19,579 nucleotides of DNA, from assembly GCA_016282415.1 (NCBI GenBank), contig JAEEKO010000014.1, positions 1 through 19,579 of the forward strand. Direction: 5' to 3'. The translations under genes were made by a program, and so were the position numbers. A model generated the notes under the pieces. It had not been told where the DNA came from. It saw nothing but the letters and a program-made list of their open reading frames with translations, and did not search any database. Below are positions 14,126 to 19,579 of this stretch, in pieces (position 1 is the stretch's first letter; every line of letters begins with the position of its first letter). The stretch is from Caryophanales bacterium (GTDB taxonomy: Bacteria; Bacillota_I; Bacilli_A; RF39; UBA660).

Positions 14126-14617
14126 ATGATCAAAAAACAAAATCTATGGTTTATCACCCTATTTAGTTTAATTCTAGTATTAAGTGTTTATTATCTAACC
14201 ATGAAAGATACTAAATTTGAAGATTTAACCATCTTAAAAGAAACCGAAAAGCCCACAATTAATACTGTAGAAAATAGTTATTTAGTATCGCTTCGTGTTA
14301 CTGATGATGAAAAATTATTAAAAACGATGGAAGATTTACAAACTACTATTAATAATTCTGAAGCTAGTGTTTTAGAAAAAAATGAAGCTTATGAAACTTT
14401 AAAAGAGTTAAATCTAAATAAAGGTAAAGAAATGGAATTAGAAAAACTTATTAAAGAAAAGTTTAATTTAAATAGTTATGTTAAAATTGTTGGTGACAAA
14501 ATAAACATCACCGTTGCTAGTGATGAACATAGTAAAGAATTAGCTAATAATATTATTAATGAGGTTCAAAATAAATATGAAGTTCAAAAATACATAACCG
14601 TTAAATTTAAAAAATAG
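14126..14617 (+). CDS. spoIIIAH: Stage III sporulation protein AH
   Basis: The mother-cell half of the SpoIIIAH-SpoIIQ channel linking mother cell and forespore during engulfment. The 163 residues begin with a short cytoplasmic tail and one membrane span (NLWFITLFSLILVLSVYYL, preceded by MIKKQ), the standard SpoIIIAH start. The C-terminal half (VKIVGDKINITVASDEHSKE, then ANNIINEVQNKYEV and YITVKFKK) fits the family's YscJ/FliF-like ring-building fold. AAAGGAG precedes the ATG. It is on the plus strand, alone: the rest of the spoIIIA operon, normally just upstream, is replaced by the divergent bacteriocin-like locus. gerE follows. Confidence 0.88.
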   Translation: MIKKQNLWFITLFSLILVLSVYYLTMKDTKFEDLTILKETEKPTINTVENSYLVSLRVTDDEKLLKTMEDLQTTINNSEASVLEKNEAYETLKELNLNKGKEMELEKLIKEKFNLNSYVKIVGDKINITVASDEHSKELANNIINEVQNKYEVQKYITVKFKK

Positions 14618-14646
14618 CACCAATCATTTAAGCCTTACATAAATTA
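14618..14646 (+). promoter_or_regulatory. SigK-like sporulation promoter of gerE
   Basis: CACC (14618-14621), a 16-base spacer, and CATAAATTA (14638-14646) match the B. subtilis SigK pattern (ACC-like -35; CATANNNTA -10). gerE is a SigK-dependent gene in B. subtilis, so both motif and gene identity agree. The predicted start of transcription is near 14653. Confidence 0.6.
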
Positions 14647-14667
14647 TATTAGAAAGTGAGGCTTTTT
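14630..14667 (+). terminator. Terminator-like hairpin between spoIIIAH and gerE that includes the gerE ribosome site
   Basis: AAGCCTTAC (14630-14638) pairs with GTGAGGCTT (14656-14664), nine pairs including one G-T, around a 17-base loop, followed by TTTTTC. The 3' arm contains GTGAGG, the gerE Shine-Dalgarno. Transcripts running in from spoIIIAH could both stop here and have the gerE site masked. Confidence 0.6.
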
Positions 14668-14668
14668 C

Positions 14669-14875
14669 ATGCATAGTAGCATTCTATCAAAACGCGAATT
14701 AGAAATATTTACGGAATTAATTCAAAATAAAACTACCAAAGAAATTGGTAATAAGTTAAACATCAGTGAAAAAACCGTAAGAAATCATATATCAAATGTA
14801 ATGCAAAAACTAGGTGTTAAAGGACGCGCTAACGCAGTAGTAGAATTAATTAAATTAGGGGAATTAACCATATAA
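14669..14875 (+). CDS. gerE: Spore coat transcription regulator GerE
   Basis: A DNA-binding regulator of late mother-cell (spore coat) genes. The 68 residues are a stand-alone LuxR-type helix-turn-helix. LSKRELEIFTELIQNKTTKE is followed by a recognition region with NISEKTVRNHISNVMQKLGV, then KGRANAVVELIKLGEL. The KTTKEI, SEKTVRNHIS, MQKLGVKGR and AVVEL blocks match B. subtilis GerE almost residue for residue. There is no receiver domain, as expected for GerE. GTGAGG lies seven bases before the ATG. It is preceded by a SigK-like promoter and followed by a two-way terminator. Confidence 0.92.
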   Translation: MHSSILSKRELEIFTELIQNKTTKEIGNKLNISEKTVRNHISNVMQKLGVKGRANAVVELIKLGELTI

Positions 14876-14905
14876 AAAAATAATTACCAATTGGTAATTA
14901 TTTTT
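14874..14905. terminator. Bidirectional terminator between gerE and the surface-protein gene
   Basis: A near-perfect palindrome, AATAATTACC / GGTAATTATT around AATT, flanked by an A run on the left and a T run on the right. It can terminate gerE on the plus strand and the surface-protein gene on the minus strand, overlapping both stop codons. Confidence 0.85.
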
Positions 14906-16067
14906 CATATACAATTTTATATGGATTATTAATCGTTCCAGATCCAATTGCAAAAACATCTTTATTTAAATTAATAACCGGGTAGATTGCTAATTCATTA
15001 TCACTAGTAGTTTCATAGTTTAACTCACCATTTTTAATAGTTACAATATTAGGAAAACTACCAAGTCTTTGATAAGCATAAGTGCTAGTATAGTATTCCG
15101 TATTATCACGTTTTAAGAAGTTCTCAGCACCATTAATCATGGCATAATCAAAAGCACTTAATAACCCAATCTTTTTCACATATGGATTATTATATTCTTC
15201 AACAATATTATTATTTACTAAATTATTATAATTATTAAAGTAAGCTGTATCATTAATCGTGTTATAAATACTTACATCACTATAATAATTATTATTTTCA
15301 ATAATGCTATCAAAGCTTTGATAATTAGCTTGATAGTACTCTGCTAAGAAAGTATTAATATTGGAACTATTATAATCTAAAAAAGCAACATAATTATTAT
15401 TTAAAAACACGCTATTACCAATACTTTCAGTCGTAATTAAACGAATAGTATTATCGCTATTGATTTTAATAATTTGGAACATTATGTCATTAATTAAAAC
15501 ATAGTTATCATTAGAACTTCCACTGAAGTAATAACTGTCACCAAGACTACTGCTGTTCTTTACTATATTAGTACTATTACTAAAGATTAAGTCACGTAAT
15601 AAATTGATATAATCTTTTTCATAACCCACTTTAAGTTGCATATCAATATTACTTGCATTATTAATAAATAAATCATAACCAATTGATTCCCCTGGTTTAA
15701 TTACAATATTATTACCAATGATGACATCACTAGCTTTAATTGGTTGATAATCTACATTATTAGTATTATTACTACTCTTTAATGAATAATTTAAATTATC
15801 AGTAATGTTATTAATATTCTCTAAACTAATAAAATAATTAGTATCTTTATTACTAACATTGGTTACCGAAAAATGAACTTTGATGGTTCCAGAACCACGT
15901 ACATGGTTACCAGTTAGATAGTTAATTGATAGATTTTCATCTACTAAAACAATACTGTCACCCAATTCTTGAACATGTAAAAATTTTTGATAACGCACTT
16001 CAATAAAAGTTGCACACGCAATTAGAACGGCTAATACAAATAATGTTATTTGATATTTTGTCTTCAT
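14898..16067 (-). CDS. Membrane-anchored, Asn-rich surface protein
   Basis: A 389-residue protein with an N-terminal membrane anchor or uncleaved signal (MKTKYQITLFVLAVLIACAT). A first extracellular part (roughly 30-155) looks like a beta-sandwich (GSGTIKVHFSVTNVSNKDT, then VIKPGESIGYDLFI). The second part has YYFSGSSNDNYVLINDIMFQ, then IKINSDNTIRLITTES, and closes with YPVINLNKDV and GTINNPYKI. This is a pattern I associate with DUF6273-like domains of surface proteins in gut Firmicutes; this is recall, not a search. The middle is very rich in Asn, Tyr and Ser. The start at 16067 is about ten bases after AGGAAGG; the ATG at 16076 directly abuts that site. Function is unknown. Confidence 0.7.
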   Translation of the reverse strand: MKTKYQITLFVLAVLIACATFIEVRYQKFLHVQELGDSIVLVDENLSINYLTGNHVRGSGTIKVHFSVTNVSNKDTNYFISLENINNITDNLNYSLKSSNNTNNVDYQPIKASDVIIGNNIVIKPGESIGYDLFINNASNIDMQLKVGYEKDYINLLRDLIFSNSTNIVKNSSSLGDSYYFSGSSNDNYVLINDIMFQIIKINSDNTIRLITTESIGNSVFLNNNYVAFLDYNSSNINTFLAEYYQANYQSFDSIIENNNYYSDVSIYNTINDTAYFNNYNNLVNNNIVEEYNNPYVKKIGLLSAFDYAMINGAENFLKRDNTEYYTSTYAYQRLGSFPNIVTIKNGELNYETTSDNELAIYPVINLNKDVFAIGSGTINNPYKIVYEK

Positions 16068-16090
16068 ATCAACCATTCCTTCCTATCTTA

Positions 16091-16119
16091 AGTATAAGAA
16101 ATAAATAAAAAATAGTCAA
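16091..16119 (-). promoter_or_regulatory. SigA-type promoter of the surface-protein gene, embedded in the dnaJ terminator
   Basis: On the minus strand TTGACT (16114-16119), 17 bases, and TATACT (16091-16096). The TTGACT is part of the 3' arm of the dnaJ terminator stem. Confidence 0.75.
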
Positions 16120-16136
16120 AAAACTTTGACTATTTT
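16107..16136 (-). terminator. Rho-independent terminator of the dnaK-pepF-dnaJ operon
   Basis: On the minus strand AAATAGTCAA pairs with TTGACTATTT around AGTTTT, continuing into T-rich sequence. It begins seven bases past the dnaJ stop codon. Confidence 0.9.
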
Positions 16137-16142
16137 GGCATT

Positions 16143-17267
16143 TTATTTGACATATTTTTTAAATTTTTTAAATTCTGAAGCATTTTCTAAATCAAGAGTT
16201 TCTAATTCTTTAACTAATGATTTTTCTTTACTACTTAGTTTATTAGGAATAATAACATTGTAGATAATGTACATATCACCTTTACGAGAGGTATTAGGAA
16301 TCACAACTCCCTTACCTTTAATTCGAACCTTAGTACCGTTTTGGGTACCAGGGGCAACATCAACTTCAATATTATTATAAATAGTTGGAACAATCTTCTT
16401 ACAACCTAAAATGGCTTCAGTGATAGTTAATGGAACCTCTAGATAAATGTCTTCTTCTTGTCTTACAAATAATTCATGTGGCTTAACATTAAATTCTAAA
16501 TAAATATCGCCATTTGGTCCACCATTCTTACCAGCAGCACCTTTACCACTAATACGAAGTTGATAACCAGTATCTACTCCAGCTGGAACTGTTACTACAA
16601 TTTCTTTATTTTCTTTAATTAAACCAGTACCATGACAATCAGAACAAGTTTCTTTAAATACTTTACCAGTTCCCATACAATCACGACATACAGATTGGGT
16701 TTGGTATACACCAAATAAAGAACGTTGTTCGATAATAATACGACCCGTACCACCACATGTTTTACATGTTATAGGATCAAAACCACCAGCGCCATTACAC
16801 TTCTTACAAGTTTCATTCAAACTTAATGTAATACTTTTCTTGCAACCTGCAATAGCTTCCTCAAAATCTAGGTTAATACGAACTAAAGTATCTTCACCAC
16901 GACTTGAACGAGATGAACTACGACTGCTACTGCCAAATGGATTACCACCAAAGAAATCTCTAAAAATACTTTCAAGATCAATATCTTCTGTAGAGAATCC
17001 ACTAAATCCACCGGCACCACCATAACCGCCACCAGATGCTCCATCGAAAGCCGCATGACCAAATTGATCATATTGCTTACGTTTATTAGCGTCACTTAAA
17101 ACGGCATAAGCCTCTCCAACTTCCTTAAACTTTTTTTCATCACCGGTACTCTTATTATCCGGATGATATTTTTTAGCTAATTTACGAAAAGCACTTTTTA
17201 TTTCATCATCGCTAGCAGTTTTAGAAACTCCTAACGTTTCATAGTAATCTTTCTTATCACTTGCCAT
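16143..17267 (-). CDS. dnaJ: Chaperone protein DnaJ
   Basis: Hsp40 partner that delivers substrates to DnaK and triggers its ATPase. The 374 residues show all type I regions: a J domain (1-70) with HPD at 35-37; a Gly/Phe-rich linker at about 75-115; four CxxCxGxG zinc knuckles (CKKCNGAG, CKTCGGTG, CRDCMGTG, CSDCHGTG) at about 150-215; and two beta-sandwich substrate domains with VTVPAGVDTGYQLRISGKG. AAAGGAAG precedes the ATG and overlaps the stop of pepF, three bases away, so the two genes are coupled. It is normally adjacent to dnaK; here pepF lies between. Confidence 0.97.
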   Translation of the reverse strand: MASDKKDYYETLGVSKTASDDEIKSAFRKLAKKYHPDNKSTGDEKKFKEVGEAYAVLSDANKRKQYDQFGHAAFDGASGGGYGGAGGFSGFSTEDIDLESIFRDFFGGNPFGSSSRSSSRSSRGEDTLVRINLDFEEAIAGCKKSITLSLNETCKKCNGAGGFDPITCKTCGGTGRIIIEQRSLFGVYQTQSVCRDCMGTGKVFKETCSDCHGTGLIKENKEIVVTVPAGVDTGYQLRISGKGAAGKNGGPNGDIYLEFNVKPHELFVRQEEDIYLEVPLTITEAILGCKKIVPTIYNNIEVDVAPGTQNGTKVRIKGKGVVIPNTSRKGDMYIIYNVIIPNKLSSKEKSLVKELETLDLENASEFKKFKKYVK

Positions 17268-17270
17268 GTT

Positions 17271-19064
17271 TTACTTCCTTTCATCAATTAACTTTGATAA
17301 ATCATTAACAACTTCATCAAAATAATCAATTGCATTTTGATAGAAATCATCATTAGTTAAATCAAAACCTAAAACTTGGTATGTTTCTAAAACCGTAGTA
17401 TCACTACCACATTTTAAGAATTTTAAATACTTATCTAACATTTCCTTATTGCCAGCAATAATCTCTTTAGAAATATTTAATGCTGCTAAAACGGAAAAGG
17501 CATAACTAAATAAGTAATAATTATTAAAGTAGTGACTACGATTAATCCATGTATATTTAGAATACTTATCTTGTTTAACTACATTACCATAGTATTTCTT
17601 ATGACTCTTATTACACATTTTATTCATATAATCAGCAGTAATTGCATTACCTTTTTTAACATGATTATAAAAATTAACTTCAAGTGTTCCTTCTCGAACG
17701 GCTCCAAATAAATTAGATAATACCAAATTTATTAAATTATTAATCCCCGTAATTTTTTCTTCAAGATTAGAACCATTATTTAAAACATAATGCGATAATA
17801 AACATTCATTAGTTAATGAAGCAATTTCACACACTAATGTTGATGGTTCACGATAAGGCATTGGGTTATTATCATTAATATATCTAAAATTAACAGCATG
17901 TCCACCTTCATGAGCAATAGTAGTTACGGATTCAAAATCACCATTAAAGCTCATTAGAATACGACTATTGGTATCAAATGTTGACATAGAATAACCACCA
18001 GATTTTTTACCAGGATATCCCATATAATCAATACAACGTTTATCAAAAAGAGCTTTAAATTGCTTAATATATTCATCACCTAATGGTTTCAACGCTTTTA
18101 AAAGTAATTCTTGAGTTTCTTCAACAGTATATTCTTTATCACTCTTACTAATTTCTAAATATAAATCAGATGCTTTTAATTCATTAAGTTTTAAAGCGGT
18201 TTTAAAAACCTGATAATAGTTTTGAAGCGAACTAGTACGAGCTTCAACATTTTTAATTAAGATATTATATAAATCTTTTGGTAATTCTAAACCAAATAAC
18301 ACTTCATCTAAAACATCTTCATAATGATGTAATCTAGCATTAGTTAAAGATGTTTTAACATACCCGTTTAGAATGCTAGCAGCAGATACGTCATATTCAC
18401 CCATTTTAGATAATATTTTTTTACGAACTGCTTTACGAATCTTTTCATCAGGATTACGTAGTAAATAACGGAAATTAGTTTGAGTTACTTGAACCTTCTC
18501 ACCATCAATATTAACTGTTCCATAATTATGTTCTGAGTTAACCATTTCGGAACTCATATCTTCATAATTGTTGGTAGCATTAATTAACTCACTAATAATT
18601 GCCTCTTCTTTTTCTGGCAATATGTGTTTTTTAAAACGATATACTTCATTAATAAGTTTATGATAATCTTTTAACAATTCATTGTTAATAATTGCCTCGT
18701 ATTCAGAATCAGAAAATGCTAATATTTCTGGTGAAAAGAAACTAGTAGCGATATCAGCTGCACTCATTAAATTATCCGCTTTTTGTTTAGCCGCAATACT
18801 CTTGCTATTACCTAATTCTTGATCATTAATAATATAAGTATATACCGCTAGACGGTATAACAATGCAACCATCGTAAATTCTTGATCAAGGAATTCTTTT
18901 AATACTTCTGGATTTTTTAGCTTTCCTTTATATTGGTTTAATTCTTTAATCATTGACGAACATTTTTGATAACTAGTATCAAAATCTTTTTCATCTTTAA
19001 AGAATTCCGTTAAATCCCATTTATATTTTTCTTCTACTTCCCCACGTGAATTATATTTTTTCAT
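17271..19064 (-). CDS. pepF: Oligoendopeptidase F (M3 family zinc peptidase)
   Basis: A cytoplasmic metallopeptidase that degrades oligopeptides of about 7 to 17 residues. The 597 residues are typical for PepF. The zinc motif is HEGGH at 385-389 with a downstream Glu ligand near E413 (PSTLVCEIASLTNE), in the usual M3B spacing. The N-terminal helical region includes YKWDLTEFFKDEKDF, and the C-terminal lobe has YTWINRSHYFNNYYLFSYAF, a conserved substrate-cleft segment. AAGGA lies five bases before the ATG. It lies between dnaK and dnaJ with the same orientation, which suggests co-expression with the heat-shock chaperones. The family symbol is used; paralogues exist in many Bacilli. Confidence 0.94.
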   Translation of the reverse strand: MKKYNSRGEVEEKYKWDLTEFFKDEKDFDTSYQKCSSMIKELNQYKGKLKNPEVLKEFLDQEFTMVALLYRLAVYTYIINDQELGNSKSIAAKQKADNLMSAADIATSFFSPEILAFSDSEYEAIINNELLKDYHKLINEVYRFKKHILPEKEEAIISELINATNNYEDMSSEMVNSEHNYGTVNIDGEKVQVTQTNFRYLLRNPDEKIRKAVRKKILSKMGEYDVSAASILNGYVKTSLTNARLHHYEDVLDEVLFGLELPKDLYNILIKNVEARTSSLQNYYQVFKTALKLNELKASDLYLEISKSDKEYTVEETQELLLKALKPLGDEYIKQFKALFDKRCIDYMGYPGKKSGGYSMSTFDTNSRILMSFNGDFESVTTIAHEGGHAVNFRYINDNNPMPYREPSTLVCEIASLTNECLLSHYVLNNGSNLEEKITGINNLINLVLSNLFGAVREGTLEVNFYNHVKKGNAITADYMNKMCNKSHKKYYGNVVKQDKYSKYTWINRSHYFNNYYLFSYAFSVLAALNISKEIIAGNKEMLDKYLKFLKCGSDTTVLETYQVLGFDLTNDDFYQNAIDYFDEVVNDLSKLIDERK

Positions 19065-19087
19065 AACAGTCCTTACTAACTAAAAGT

Positions 19088-19112
19088 AAGGTCCTAGGAT
19101 TGCTAGAACCTT
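19088..19112 (-). terminator. Hairpin between dnaK and pepF, weak terminator or processing site
   Basis: On the minus strand AAGGTTCTAG pairs with CTAGGACCTT (ten pairs, one G-T) around a short loop. The following ACTTTTAG is a poor T tract, so it may attenuate transcription without stopping it. No clear promoter follows before pepF, which supports partial read-through. Confidence 0.55.
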
Positions 19113-19126
19113 TTTAGTACTTTATT

Positions 19127-19579
19127 TTATTTTTCTTCGTATGAAGCTTCTTCAACACCATCGTCTTTAGATGCTTCTTTAGTTTCAGTAGCTTCAGCAT
19201 TATTTGCTTGATTTGCTTTAGCAGCTTCTTCATAAACTTTAGTAGCCATTGCCATTGCAGTTTCTTTTAATTTTTCAGTCTTAGCTTTGATGTCATCAAC
19301 ATCATCACCTTCTAAGGCTTTTTTAAGATCAGCAATTTCCTCTTCAGCTTTCTTCTTATCATCTTCTGCAACTTTATCACCTAAATCTTTAATAGATTTT
19401 TCAGTTTGGAAGATCATTGAGTCAGCTTCATTTCGAGCATCTGCTTCGTTTTTACGTTTTTCATCAGCTTCTTTATTAGCTTCAGCTTCTTTAACCATTT
19501 TATCAATTTCATCATCTGATAAGTTAGATGAATTACTAATTGTAATTGATTGTTCTTTACCAGTACCTAAATCTTTAGC
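19127..19579 (-). CDS. dnaK: Chaperone protein DnaK (Hsp70), C-terminal part; gene runs off the right edge
   Basis: The ATP-dependent Hsp70 chaperone. Only the last 150 residues are inside the window: the end of the substrate-binding domain (AKDLGTGKEQSITI, then SNLSDDEIDKMVKEAE) and the helical lid (DEKRKNEADARNEADSMIFQ), then a flexible tail rich in Ala, Glu and Asp that ends YEEK. The frame is open to the right edge, so the true start is beyond the window; the ATG at 19498 is internal. pepF and dnaJ follow on the same strand. Confidence 0.97.
   Translation of the reverse strand, partial: AKDLGTGKEQSITISNSSNLSDDEIDKMVKEAEANKEADEKRKNEADARNEADSMIFQTEKSIKDLGDKVAEDDKKKAEEEIADLKKALEGDDVDDIKAKTEKLKETAMAMATKVYEEAAKANQANNAEATETKEASKDDGVEEASYEEK

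Noticed and set aside
16840..17095. Short frames on both strands within dnaJ
   Set aside because: They arise from the repetitive Gly/Phe and Ser-rich codons of dnaJ and have no start signals.
1..19579. CRISPR array, tRNA, rRNA, T-box or other riboswitch, insertion sequence, prophage
   Set aside because: No regularly spaced repeats, cloverleaf, T-box core ahead of glyS or cysS, transposase or phage protein was recognised. A weak structured RNA could be missed without a covariance search.

Overview
The window is a low-GC bacterial chromosome segment, with genes packed tightly and mostly on the minus strand. TGA is used as a stop (for example at the end of yqfD) and TGG encodes Trp, so this is the standard bacterial code and not the Mycoplasma code. 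Gene order matches the Bacillus subtilis rpsU-yqfC-yqfD-ybeY-dgkA-era-yqzL-recO-glyRS neighbourhood. Several genes are specific to endospore formers (yqfC, yqfD, spoIIIAH, gerE). My inference is an uncultured, AT-rich, probably gut-dwelling spore-forming member of the Bacilli, near Erysipelotrichales or RF39-type lineages. No rRNA gene is present to confirm this.

Layout on the minus strand, read from high to low coordinates. The block 19579-16143 is the end of dnaK, then an oligoendopeptidase F gene, then dnaJ, closed by a strong terminator. Next is a secreted Asn-rich surface protein (16067-14898). On the plus strand, 14126-14875 holds spoIIIAH and gerE. Both have sequences resembling mother-cell sporulation promoters: SigE-like before spoIIIAH and SigK-like before gerE.

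Divergent from spoIIIAH, 14004-11340 is the most notable locus. It encodes a C39-peptidase ABC exporter, a 108-residue single-pass membrane protein, and two overlapping tiny genes that are easily overlooked. Each tiny gene encodes a peptide with a double-glycine leader and a GxxxG-containing hydrophobic core. Together they look like a complete two-peptide (class IIb) bacteriocin locus, closed by its own terminator.

The operon 11234-7271 is uppS-cdsA-cysS-rseP: undecaprenyl diphosphate and CDP-diacylglycerol synthesis, cysteinyl-tRNA synthetase, and a site-2 protease. cysS sits where dxr lies in B. subtilis. Then come an unknown 119-residue gene, a pilin-like glycine-rich secreted protein, and rpsU with its own promoter and terminator. 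The block 5788-1272 is yqfC-yqfD-vanZ-like-ybeY-dgkA-era-yqzL-recO. The left end has a zinc-ribbon gene, an in-frame continuation separated from it by a single stop codon, and the N-terminal half of a single-chain glycyl-tRNA synthetase.

No tRNA, rRNA, CRISPR array, insertion sequence or phage gene was recognised. No stretch longer than about 130 bases lacks a gene.
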